A DNA stretch of 64,000 bases from WRHT01 sp031550525 (GTDB lineage Bacteria > Desulfobacterota > Desulfovibrionia > Desulfovibrionales > Desulfovibrionaceae), in NCBI GenBank assembly GCA_031550525.1, contig JAVBON010000002.1:1-64000 (forward strand), given 5' to 3'. Shown in pieces: positions 1-7,555 of this stretch. Each line of letters starts with the position of its first letter. Position 1 is the first letter of the stretch. The notes beneath the pieces were generated by a model. That model saw nothing but the letters and a program-made list of their open reading frames with translations. It was not told where the DNA came from and searched no databases. Both the position numbers and the translations under genes were made by a program.

Positions 1-4
1 AGTC

Positions 5-154
5 CAGAGGGGTGGGCGCGAACCCACCCCTCTGGCGGGGTGAATTTTTGTGCAGAGCGAAGCGCCGCACAAAAAGAGGGGCAAGCGCCCCTCTCTTATA
101 TTGTCGCGGCCACGCCGCTTCCCAATTTTCTACCTCGCCCCAAAGGGGCTTTTT
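5..154. repeat. Structured multi-hairpin repeat, copy 1
   Basis: Four consecutive hairpins are visible: stem 5-16/23-34 (loop CGCGAA), stem 45-53/67-75 (TTTTTGTGC with GCACAAAAA), stem 75-82/87-94 (AGAGGGGC with GCCCCTCT), and 137-141/145-149 followed by TTTTT, which looks like a terminator. A second copy lies at 7390-7545. The stems differ between copies by paired changes, which suggests the folded form matters. It could be a dispersed repeat, a transcribed small RNA or a terminator cluster. No protein gene is seen here. Confidence 0.7.
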
Positions 155-229
155 CACCCTCCTCCCTCCAAATTTATTTCATTTTACTAGAGCTTTCTAA
201 TTCCAATTTCTTGATCTATAAGCGGCATT

Positions 230-1789
230 GTGTTAATTTTAAATATGTTCTTATATAAATCAGCCTTTAAGCGATCCAAGCCAAGCTTGGCCCGCATGTT
301 TAAAGCATGCCTTAACAGACATGCCGCGCCCTTTGGCACGGCTCCGCCCTTACTGCTTTGTCTTTGCATCCTGCTTTTATGTTCCTGCGCTCCCGCGCCC
401 TTAACCACACCGGAAATTCGCGCCGGCCTTGCCTCCGGAAAATTCGAATATCTTGAAGGCCGCCTGGAACAAGAAAATGTGGAGCACGCCACCTTGGTAA
501 GCGCCCTTAATCTGGCCCGCATGCAACAGCTTGAGGGCCGCTGGCGCGATTCCATAAAAACCTATGACGCGGCCCTGTTTATTCTTGAAGAATATGAGCG
601 CAGGGCCGTCATAAACATGCGCGCCGTGCTGGGCAGCGTGGGCAGCGTAACCCTGGCCAGAGGGAGCGGCGGCTACTATGGCACAGGTTACGAGCGCTCG
701 CTCCTGCACACTATGAACGCCCTTAACTACATAATGTTGGGCGACTTTGCGGGCGCGGCGGTGGAGATGCGCCGCATGGAAATGCGGCAGGAGTTGTGGC
801 TGGAAGAAAAGGAACACCGCCTGCGCGCGGCGGTTGAAGCGGCCCAACGCAACAAAAGCGCCTCTTACGGCACGCCGGACTATAACGAAACCAGCCTGCC
901 CCCAGGCTACAGCATGGGGCAAATTTTAAGCAGCCCAGAAATACGCTCCATGGCCGGAGGTTATCAAGATCCTTTCTCTTACGCCCTCAGCAGCGTGCTT
1001 TGCCGCATTGCCGGCGATCGCTCCTATGCCGACATAAGCCTACGCCGGGCCTGCCTGCTTAGCGACATGGCCAATGGCATGTTTCGCCAGGCTTGGGGGG
1101 CCGGGCAAAACACGGCCAGAGCGGAACAAAAAATGCTGGATACCTATGGCTGGCTCCCGCAAACCCCTCCGCTGCCCTCCAAAAATATTTCCGGCCAGCC
1201 CATGCAGGAGGTAACGCTGCTCATGCTGGGCGGCGTTGGCCCCGCCCTTAAAATGGAACAACTGCGCGTGCCCAACGTGGTAACCGGCTATGTGCTTATA
1301 GATCTGCCCGCCTACGAGCCGCCGGTTCCAGCCAGATTTCCTTCTATTGAAGTGCCGGGCAACGATTTTAAGCTCTACTCCCTTTTACGCTCTGACGTAT
1401 TGGCCTACCGCGAGCTGTATGATGAATTGAGCTACGAGATAAGCGCATCCGTGGCCCGCGCCGTTACAAGGGCGGCTCTGGCCTCAGGCGGTTTCGCGGC
1501 AGGCGCGTCCAAAGACGATTCCAAATTTCTCGCCCCTGTGCTAGGTTTGATGTTGAGCATGGGAATGGACAAATACGCCGAGGCCGACGCCAAAAACGTG
1601 CGTAATTGGGAGACATTGCCCGCCGCCGGCTACATGGGGCTTTTCAGCCTGCCGCGCGGCGCGGCCGTAGATATAAGCTTCGCGGGCAAAACCCGTACCG
1701 TGAGCCTGCCGGAAACGGCCAGGGGCGTGGTTATTGTGGTTTCACAAGTCGAAACATCTAATGTGAGGGTAGATTATGCTGCTTACTAA
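230..1789 (+). CDS. COG3014-like lipoprotein, first gene of LpoB-type operon
   Basis: A 519-residue lipoprotein. A hydrophobic segment ends in a lipobox (LLCSC), so the mature protein should be anchored by lipidated Cys in the outer or inner membrane. The start is uncertain: ATG codons at 230, 245 and 296 are in frame, none with a strong ribosome binding site. The one at 296 gives the most normal signal-peptide length. The N-terminal half is helical and TPR-like, matching my memory of COG3014 proteins. In other proteobacteria these sit beside a YcfL (DUF1425) gene and lpoB, which is the order here. It overlaps the next gene by 14 bases, so the two are probably translationally coupled. A role in cell-envelope or peptidoglycan synthase regulation is inferred only from neighbours. 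Confidence 0.75.
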   Translation: MLILNMFLYKSAFKRSKPSLARMFKACLNRHAAPFGTAPPLLLCLCILLLCSCAPAPLTTPEIRAGLASGKFEYLEGRLEQENVEHATLVSALNLARMQQLEGRWRDSIKTYDAALFILEEYERRAVINMRAVLGSVGSVTLARGSGGYYGTGYERSLLHTMNALNYIMLGDFAGAAVEMRRMEMRQELWLEEKEHRLRAAVEAAQRNKSASYGTPDYNETSLPPGYSMGQILSSPEIRSMAGGYQDPFSYALSSVLCRIAGDRSYADISLRRACLLSDMANGMFRQAWGAGQNTARAEQKMLDTYGWLPQTPPLPSKNISGQPMQEVTLLMLGGVGPALKMEQLRVPNVVTGYVLIDLPAYEPPVPARFPSIEVPGNDFKLYSLLRSDVLAYRELYDELSYEISASVARAVTRAALASGGFAAGASKDDSKFLAPVLGLMLSMGMDKYAEADAKNVRNWETLPAAGYMGLFSLPRGAAVDISFAGKTRTVSLPETARGVVIVVSQVETSNVRVDYAAY

Positions 1790-2135
1790 ACTTAAACTAA
1801 CGCTCTGCCTGTGCTTGTGCCTGTTGGCCGCCGCCTGCGGCAGGGCGGAATATGAATATGCCGACAGCGAGGATGTAAAAATAGAAAACGTTACCTCCCG
1901 CTCGCTTGAAGGCGGCTTTATGGAAGTAACCGCCGTTTTTCGCGGCACCAACAGCGGCGAGCGGCAAACATCCTACTATCAGATACACTGGTATGACGAA
2001 GACGGCATATTGGCGGAGCGCTCAAGCTGGCGGCCGCTCAGCATGAGAGGCACTGCCCCCATGCCCGTGCGCGAGCGCTCCACAAAGCCCAACATTAAAG
2101 ACTTTACCATCATTATTTCCAACAAGGCGTACTAG
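1776..2135 (+). CDS. YcfL-like (DUF1425) lipoprotein
   Basis: A 119-residue lipoprotein with a signal peptide ending in a lipobox (LLAAAC). The remainder reads as a small beta-rich domain: a variable region, then EVTAVFRGTNSGERQTSYYQ and a Tyr/Trp-rich stretch (IHWYDEDG). This pattern resembles YcfL/DUF1425, the small lipoprotein encoded beside lpoB. Its start lies inside the 3' end of the previous gene and only two bases separate it from the following one, so the genes are one transcription unit. Function is unknown; the family is placed with the PBP1b activator by context. Confidence 0.7.
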   Translation: MLLTKLKLTLCLCLCLLAAACGRAEYEYADSEDVKIENVTSRSLEGGFMEVTAVFRGTNSGERQTSYYQIHWYDEDGILAERSSWRPLSMRGTAPMPVRERSTKPNIKDFTIIISNKAY

Positions 2136-2137
2136 TT

Positions 2138-2740
2138 ATGAAAAAACCAAACCATAACAAAAAATTTTCAATAGTTCCGATTTTGGTACTGGCTCTGGCC
2201 CTGGCCGCCTGTAGCACCCAAGAGCCAAATGTGGAATACGGCGACCCCAACGAGATTGAAACCGTCACCTCCGGCTGGGGCTCCACCGATTTGCAGGGCA
2301 CGGCCGAAAAAATGGCGCAGTCCATGCTGGATTCGCGCTGGCTCTCCCGCGCCTCCGCCGCGCCCAAAATACGCCTGCGCGAAATACGCAACCAGACCGA
2401 CGAGCATATAGACACCAAGGCAATTACCGACAAAGTGCGCATAAAACTGCTGCAATCTGGCCAGGTACGCTTTTTGGCCGACAACGCCAACCTGGATGAA
2501 GTGTTCGCCGAGCGCGACTTTACCGAAGCCCTGACCCGCCGTGGCGAAAACAAGCTGCTGGCCGATACCGACTACATAGTAACCGGCAATGTGCGCAGCA
2601 TACGCAAGCAGACCAAAGAAAAAGCCGACGTTTACTACCTCATCACCCTTGAGCTGGTGGACCCGCAAAGCGCCGAAATAGTGTGGGCAGATGAGAAAGA
2701 AATACGCAAAACCAGCAACAACCCCAAAATAGGCTGGTAA
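2138..2740 (+). CDS. lpoB: LpoB-like penicillin-binding protein activator lipoprotein
   Basis: A 200-residue lipoprotein (signal ending LALAAC) with the CsgG/LpoB-type fold: it has NQTDEHIDTKAITDKVRIKL, then an FAERDFTEAL region, DYIVTGNVRS and a C-terminal strand pair (YYLITLELVDPQSAEIVW). LpoB in enterobacteria is an outer-membrane lipoprotein that reaches through the peptidoglycan to stimulate PBP1b. The length fits. Unlike enterobacterial LpoB there is no long Pro-rich linker between lipid anchor and domain, so the reach may be shorter. It is the third gene of the operon, three bases after gene two. Confidence 0.75.
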   Translation: MKKPNHNKKFSIVPILVLALALAACSTQEPNVEYGDPNEIETVTSGWGSTDLQGTAEKMAQSMLDSRWLSRASAAPKIRLREIRNQTDEHIDTKAITDKVRIKLLQSGQVRFLADNANLDEVFAERDFTEALTRRGENKLLADTDYIVTGNVRSIRKQTKEKADVYYLITLELVDPQSAEIVWADEKEIRKTSNNPKIGW

Positions 2741-2743
2741 TTT

Positions 2744-3676
2744 ATGCTAAACCTGACTAAAAAAGCCTGCCTGCTGCTGGCCCTGCCGCTGCTGCTGGCG
2801 GCCTGCTCATCCGGCGAGCCGGTGGTGGAAGAAACCAACCGCATACTGGTAACGCCCTTCGACTGCACCATACTGCCGCAAGAAAACGCCGATACCGCCG
2901 TAATGCTGCAAAACATGATCTCGAGCCAAATCGTCTATCTGCTGCAAAGCGCCGGTGTGCCGGCCGAGCAGTATGTTATGGATGCCGATACGCGCGCGGC
3001 CAGCGCCTATGCCTCCCTCATGCCAGCCTCGCGCAGCGTGGGCAAAGGCCTGCTCAGCGGCGGCGGCAACATAGGCATAGCCCTGCCGCCGGACCAGGCC
3101 GCCTCTACCTTTTTTGAGGAAGTGACGGACTGGAACACCCAGGTGGTGCCCCCGCGTGACATGCAGCAATATGGCGGGCAAAAACAGATTGCCGAAGACA
3201 AGGCCGAGGCTGTTTCGACCACGCCCATGCTGCCGCTGGATATACGCGCCAAAGCCATGGAAGAAGCCAAAAAACGCGGTTTCGACTATATTATAGCCGG
3301 CACAATATCCATGGTGCGTACCGAGGTAAGCCCGACAGTGCGTGTAAAAGACGCCGAGCGCGCCACGGTGCGGGCGGAGCTGAACTGCGCCTACCAGCTT
3401 ATTTATGTTAAAAAAGGCAACGTCACCAAGGCCGGAGCCGCCCAAGGGCGCGACGCCAAAACAGTGCGCGTGCAAAACGGCTCGCTGGACGACTACCATG
3501 TGGTGAACGCGCTGGATAAAGTGCTGCACCAAGCCGTTTACAATGTATCCGTAAAGGCTGGCGAAACCCTTACCGATAAAAAACTCGCCGTCGTAAACAC
3601 CGAGGCCGAGGTGGACGAAGAGCGCAGCTATTATCAAGACAGCCCCGGCAAACGCCTGCGCCCGGAAACAGAATAG
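2744..3676 (+). CDS. Hypothetical lipoprotein with CsgG/LpoB-like segment
   Basis: A 310-residue lipoprotein (signal ending LLLAAC) starting four bases after the LpoB-like gene. The region around residue 180 (RGFDYIIAGTISMV) resembles the core strand of CsgG/LpoB-like proteins, and the N-terminal part has an ILVTPFDCTILPQE strand typical of such domains. It may therefore be a second, diverged member of the family. It is the last gene of the operon, with a terminator 17 bases past its stop. I do not recognise a specific function. Confidence 0.65.
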   Translation: MLNLTKKACLLLALPLLLAACSSGEPVVEETNRILVTPFDCTILPQENADTAVMLQNMISSQIVYLLQSAGVPAEQYVMDADTRAASAYASLMPASRSVGKGLLSGGGNIGIALPPDQAASTFFEEVTDWNTQVVPPRDMQQYGGQKQIAEDKAEAVSTTPMLPLDIRAKAMEEAKKRGFDYIIAGTISMVRTEVSPTVRVKDAERATVRAELNCAYQLIYVKKGNVTKAGAAQGRDAKTVRVQNGSLDDYHVVNALDKVLHQAVYNVSVKAGETLTDKKLAVVNTEAEVDEERSYYQDSPGKRLRPETE

Positions 3677-3692
3677 AACAAAAAACGCTGAC

Positions 3693-3726
3693 GCGGCCCG
3701 GAAGTTGCCTTCCGGGCCGCGTTGTT
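3693..3726 (+). terminator. Rho-independent terminator after lipoprotein operon
   Basis: A perfect 12-bp stem, GCGGCCCGGAAG with CTTCCGGGCCGC, around a TTGC loop, followed by GTTGTTAT. The tail has only a weak T run, but the position directly after the last operon gene supports termination. Confidence 0.75.
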
Positions 3727-3800
3727 ATATGCAGGGCATGATTATCTCGCGCCATAACCGTACTACACGCAAAAGCGCATACACTCCAAAGGAACAGCCA

Positions 3801-4661
3801 ATGCCCATACAAAACCGCCCCATCCTCCTCCTTACCGCCTTGGCCCTTGCCCTGCTCTCCGCCTGTAGCGGGCTGGATACCAAAGACATTTGGCAGGATC
3901 CCAAAGTAAACCTTACCGGCGTGCACATGGCCGATATGAGCTTTGAAAGCGTAAGCCTTAACGCCGACCTGGACATAACCAACCTTAACAAATACGCCCT
4001 GGCTTACGGCGGCATTGATTACACGCTTAATGTGGAAAAACGCGATCTCTTCTCCGGCCTGTTTGACCAAAGCGGCAAAATAGAAGCGGGGCAAACCCAA
4101 AAAATTACCCTGCCCCTGCGCCTGAAGTTTGAAGACATCATGAATCTGGTGCAAGAGGCCGATATTAACGACGGCATAGACTACACCATTAGCGGCGCGG
4201 TGCTTTTTAACGCGCCGGTTATCGGGCAGGTACGCATACCTCTCAAGCGCAGCGGCAATATGCCCATGCCTGAGCCGCCCAAAGTGAGCGTGGCGGGCTT
4301 TAATGTAAAAAGCATAAGCATTGGCGGGGCCGAGCTTGACCTGCAACTGGCGGTGGAAAACCCCAACACCTTCGACCTGCTGCTTAACGGCTTCAACTAT
4401 TCCCTCAACCTCAACGGCAACGATGTGGCCAACGGAAAATCAACCGCCAAAACCTCCTGGGCCTCCGGCGAGGGCAAAACCATAGCGGTACCTGTAAAAC
4501 TGTCTTTCGCCGAAGGCGGCCTGGCCCTTTTCCATATCCTCACCAAGGGCGGCAACCTTGACTATAAGCTGGACTTCGGCACCATTGTAAGCAGCACTAG
4601 CCTGCCCCTGAAAAACCTGCCCTTCCAAACCAAAAAAATCGGCAGCGTGAATTTGAAGTAA
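3801..4661 (+). CDS. LEA type 2 family lipoprotein
   Basis: A 286-residue lipoprotein. The longer frame from 3705 is rejected because the ATG at 3801 is preceded by AAAGGAACAGCC and begins a clean signal peptide with lipobox (LLSAC). Two related immunoglobulin-like halves are visible, one around MADMSFESVSLNADLDITN and one around SIGGAELDLQLAVENPN. These match the water-stress/hypersensitive-response (WHy) or LEA-2 domain, which recurs in bacterial lipoproteins. Two tandem WHy domains are usual. Function in bacteria is poorly known; a protective or lipid-handling role in the envelope is conjecture. Confidence 0.75.
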   Translation: MPIQNRPILLLTALALALLSACSGLDTKDIWQDPKVNLTGVHMADMSFESVSLNADLDITNLNKYALAYGGIDYTLNVEKRDLFSGLFDQSGKIEAGQTQKITLPLRLKFEDIMNLVQEADINDGIDYTISGAVLFNAPVIGQVRIPLKRSGNMPMPEPPKVSVAGFNVKSISIGGAELDLQLAVENPNTFDLLLNGFNYSLNLNGNDVANGKSTAKTSWASGEGKTIAVPVKLSFAEGGLALFHILTKGGNLDYKLDFGTIVSSTSLPLKNLPFQTKKIGSVNLK

Positions 4662-4673
4662 AGGCAAAAGAAT

Positions 4674-4730
4674 TCGAGGTAGTGGAAAGGAAAACTTTGA
4701 AAAGGGCTTGCTTTCCACTGCCTCAAGCTC
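4674..4730. terminator. Inverted repeat after LEA-type gene
   Basis: GAGGTAGTGGAAAG pairs with CTTTCCACTGCCTC across a roughly 20-base loop shortly after the stop at 4661. There is no T run, so a terminator role is tentative. Confidence 0.4.
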
Positions 4731-4901
4731 CCTCCCTATCCTCCTGAACTTTTCAACCAGCTTGTGTGGCGCGTGCTTAAAAAAGTCCGGCGCATGCGGG
4801 CTCAACTTTAAGATGCGTTGCGCCATTCGCGTATTTATGGTCAACACAATGCATGTAATATAGCCTTGCTGCCGCCTGCCTTAATGCTGTACAAGGCAAA
4901 T

Positions 4902-5600
4902 ATGAAACGCACATTTTACATGACCTCCATGTTACGTCTCCTGCCGCTTATGCCGCTTATTCTCTGCCTCTTCGCCTGTTCATTCGCTCAGCAAAGCCAC
5001 GCGCAAGACGATGACGCCTCGCTTCCACCTTTAACTTTTAAAAAGGTATACATTGGCGACCAGTTGATTATAACAGTTCCGGAAGATTGGGTGTGTAAAG
5101 ATGCAGAAACTTATTTAACTCAACAGGGTCGAGTTGTAATAAGCAAGTACGGCGGCGAATATGATCATATGCAAGTAAGCCTGATAAGCCCGTTAGATAA
5201 ATATTTGAATGCGTTATTGTATATGAGTAACGAACAATTTGAAGTGGAAATAGTACAAGATGTATATACCAAATTCAAAAATAACACAGAAAAAAATAAA
5301 GAACTTCTTACTCCTTACATTTTCCCGATAGAAGTTACGACTATAGCAGGTTACAAGGCGATGATAATACGAACGTCTTTGTCCATGCCGCTTGTAAAAA
5401 CAAATGAGTTTCAACAGTATGATGTCACTCTTGCCTATGCTGTTATAAATCCGGTCATAGCATTGGAATTTGTTATAAACACGCTGTATATCGGGGATAT
5501 CGTTTTGATGAAGGAAACATCCGAAATGATTCCCGGCGCCCATCTTGAAATGCTTGACGGTATAAGCATAGCCAAGGGGTTTAAGAACCCCTTGGACTAG
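4902..5600 (+). CDS. DcrB/DUF1795-like exported lipoprotein
   Basis: A 232-residue protein. The start at 4902 is chosen over 4818 because it begins the signal peptide (MKRTFYMTSMLRLLPLMPL, lipobox LCLFAC). The mature part starts with a disordered acidic linker, then a compact domain with IGDQLIITVPEDWVCKD and long strands, resembling DcrB/DUF1795 proteins such as PsbP-fold lipoproteins. Base composition from 5040 on is clearly more AT-rich than in the flanking genes, which hints at separate ancestry. The TAG stop is formed by the junction with a small palindromic element (5600-5746). Function not known. Confidence 0.6.
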   Translation: MKRTFYMTSMLRLLPLMPLILCLFACSFAQQSHAQDDDASLPPLTFKKVYIGDQLIITVPEDWVCKDAETYLTQQGRVVISKYGGEYDHMQVSLISPLDKYLNALLYMSNEQFEVEIVQDVYTKFKNNTEKNKELLTPYIFPIEVTTIAGYKAMIIRTSLSMPLVKTNEFQQYDVTLAYAVINPVIALEFVINTLYIGDIVLMKETSEMIPGAHLEMLDGISIAKGFKNPLD

Positions 5601-5746
5601 GTTGTGTCAACATTCAGAGTAATTTTGTTCTCTGGCAAGGAAGCAAGGCTTTGAACCGAAAGAGTATACTCTTACTGTATTCGGCTGAGGAGCAAAGCTT
5701 TGCTGACGCAGCCAGAGGGCAAAAGCGCCTGAATGTCGATACAACC
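5600..5746. mobile_element. TA-flanked MITE-like element, family A, copy 1
   Basis: A 147-bp palindromic element. The terminal inverted repeats start GGTTGTGTC and end GATACAACC, with TA on both sides (5598-5599 and 5747-5748), as expected for Tc1/mariner-IS630 type transposition. Internal arms CTCTGGCAAGGAAGC and GACGCAGCCAGAGGG also pair. No coding capacity. It is strongly similar to 17103-17248 (opposite orientation) and shares its interior with 13826-13974. The left TA and first G form the stop codon TAG of the upstream lipoprotein gene. Confidence 0.8.
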
Positions 5747-5837
5747 TAAAACTTCATACTCGCGGCACGGCCGCGTCATCAATCCGTTGTTATTTTTCTA
5801 TCTATTCTTTCTTTTCTACCTATTCTTGCTCTTCTAC

Positions 5838-6722
5838 CTACTCTTCACCCTCACAACAGGCATCGTCATCCAATGCGCCTTCTTCCAGCCTGCGCTGGCG
5901 GGCGGCTTCCTGTTTGCGCTCGCGGGTGCCTAGGGGTTTGAGTTTTTCAAAGGCTTCGCTTTTGTTTTGCTGGCGGGCGAAGACCAAAAATCCGGTGTGG
6001 GCCACCATGCGGTCGGCAGGGCGCAGGCGGTCTGGCGTGGGCTTCCAGCTACGCGTGAAAATTTCTTCCACTTCCACGTCGTCAAAGGGGCCGCGCTCCA
6101 GCCCGCGCAAAAGCTGCGAGACTTGATCCACCGTGGGCAGCAAAAAAGCCAGAGCCGCGCCGGGGCGCACGGCCTTGTTCACCTGATCCAGATATTCCCA
6201 TGGGGTGCGCACGTCCAGAAACAGGGCGTCGGCATCGGTCTGCTCAAAGCCCTCGGCAATATCGCGGTTGTATTGGGTTACGTTTTGCCCTACTCCGGCC
6301 CAATCCAGGTTACGGCGGCAGAGCTTGTAAAACTCCTCGCGGGCCTCATAGGTGTACACATGGCCCCGCTCTCCGCTGAACCACGAAAGGGCCAGGGTGA
6401 GGCTGCCGGAGCCGGAACCGGCCTCAATAACCCTTGTGCCGTTGCCCACGCCCAAACGCATGCAAATGTAGCCTATGTCTTTGGGGTAGATAATCTGGGT
6501 CTGGCGGCGCACGCCGCGCACCAAATCGTACAGGGTGGGTTTTTTAAGGCGAAAGGGCGTGCCCTGATGCGTAAGCACCTCGCTGCCATACTCGGCGGCG
6601 GCAATATCGGCCGCAGCCAGCACTCCGCCCTCGCCGTGCACGTCTTGCTTTTCTTCAAGGCGGCGCAGGTAGCGTTTGCCTTTGGGCGAAACCAGTATGA
6701 TAAGATCACCGTAAGCGGGCAT
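5838..6722 (-). CDS. trmI: tRNA (adenine-N1)-methyltransferase TrmI family
   Basis: A 294-residue SAM-dependent methyltransferase that would form m1A58 in the T loop of tRNAs. The start at 6722 (MPAYGDLIILVSPKGK) gives the usual N-terminal beta domain; the frame stays open further upstream only through a minisatellite. Motif I is EAGSGSGSLTLAL near residue 110, preceded by the family-typical KRPTLYDLVRG-like block (KKPTLYDLVRG) and YPKDIGYI. The length is normal for bacterial TrmI. The C-terminal tail is charged and ends in a run of acidic residues, which is unusual but harmless. It stands alone, convergent with the lipoprotein genes. Confidence 0.88.
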   Translation of the reverse strand: MPAYGDLIILVSPKGKRYLRRLEEKQDVHGEGGVLAAADIAAAEYGSEVLTHQGTPFRLKKPTLYDLVRGVRRQTQIIYPKDIGYICMRLGVGNGTRVIEAGSGSGSLTLALSWFSGERGHVYTYEAREEFYKLCRRNLDWAGVGQNVTQYNRDIAEGFEQTDADALFLDVRTPWEYLDQVNKAVRPGAALAFLLPTVDQVSQLLRGLERGPFDDVEVEEIFTRSWKPTPDRLRPADRMVAHTGFLVFARQQNKSEAFEKLKPLGTRERKQEAARQRRLEEGALDDDACCEGEE

Positions 6723-6825
6723 GAAAACTCCTGAATGGATAAAGTTGCAAATCGCATGCAACATGAACAATGCGGGCGGCCATGTCAAGAACTTTGCCGT
6801 CAGCCAGCGTAAGGCCGCTCCTGGC

Positions 6826-7245
6826 AGCGGGAGCAACCATATTGAAGCTCTTCCGCCCCCCCCCGCTGGAACGGCCAAACCAAAGTTTCTCCGCCTCCCC
6901 GTGGGAGCGAGCAAATTAAAGTTCCTCCGCCATCCCAGTTGGCGCGGGCAAACCAAAGCTCCCACGCCATCCTCATAGGAGCAAGCAAACCAAAGCTCCC
7001 CGCCATTCCCATAGGAGCTGGCAAAGCAAAGCTCTTCGCAACCACCATAGAAGCAAGCAAGTCGAAGTTCCTACGTCCGCAGGTGTTATCAGGAGCGGCC
7101 AGATTAAAGTTTCTCCACCCTCCCCGTGGGAGCGAGCAAACCAAAGTTCCTCCGCCCTCCCCATATGAGCAGGCAAATTAAAGTTCCTCCGCATAACCCG
7201 CCGGGAGCAAATTAATCGAAGTTCCTCCGCTATAACAACGGGAGC
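6826..7245. repeat. 36-bp tandem repeat (minisatellite) upstream of trmI
   Basis: About 11 diverged head-to-tail copies of a unit close to GGAGCGAGCAAACCAAAGTT followed by CCTCCGCCCTCCCCAT. Unit length is mostly 36 bases. There are no unique spacers, so it is not a CRISPR array. Because 36 is a multiple of three, all three minus frames stay largely open and encode 12-residue repeats. No start signal or domain supports expression. It lies just upstream of trmI and may carry its promoter. Confidence 0.75.
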
Positions 7246-7389
7246 GCCAATGGTGCCTTGGGCGGGACCTTGTATGCTCCGCTGGTAAAACCTGAAACAG
7301 CGCGCGCCTCTCCACTCGGTGGGCGACAAGGCCCCGCCCACACCGCGACGAGAGCCGGGTCCAGGGCGGAGCCATGGCGCGCGGGGATT

Positions 7390-7545
7390 CCAAAGGGGCG
7401 GGCGCGCACCCGCCCCTTTGGCGGGGTGAATTTTTTTGCAAAGCGAAGCGGCGCAAAAAAAGAGGGGCAAGCGCCCCTCTCTCACATTGCGCGGCGTTCG
7501 CCGCTTCCATATTTATCTTACATACTCACCCCGAAGGGGCTTCAC
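7390..7545. repeat. Structured multi-hairpin repeat, copy 2
   Basis: Same order of hairpins as at 5-154: 7390-7402/7409-7421 (13 bp), 7431-7439/7453-7461, 7461-7468/7473-7480 and 7529-7532/7536-7539. In the first stem the copy-1 sequence AGAGGGGTGGG becomes AAAGGGGCGGG, with matching changes in the other arm. In the second, GTGC/GCAC becomes TTGC/GCAA. It lies directly after the 3' end of paaK. Confidence 0.7.
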
Positions 7546-7555
7546 GCATCAATTT

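Noticed and set aside
2807..3637. 276-codon minus frame opposite the fourth lipoprotein gene
   Set aside because: Shadow frame; the plus-strand gene has signal peptide, operon position and terminator.
5733..5933. 66-codon hydrophobic plus frame
   Set aside because: Phe/Leu-rich low-complexity product that overlaps the end of trmI and starts inside a MITE-like element; no ribosome binding site.
6723..6965. Extended N terminus of TrmI
   Set aside because: The frame runs into the minisatellite; the internal ATG at 6722 gives the standard TrmI N terminus.
6826..7245. Possible CRISPR array
   Set aside because: Units of about 36 bases abut directly with no unique spacers and diverge from one another, so it is a minisatellite. 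No cas gene is present.
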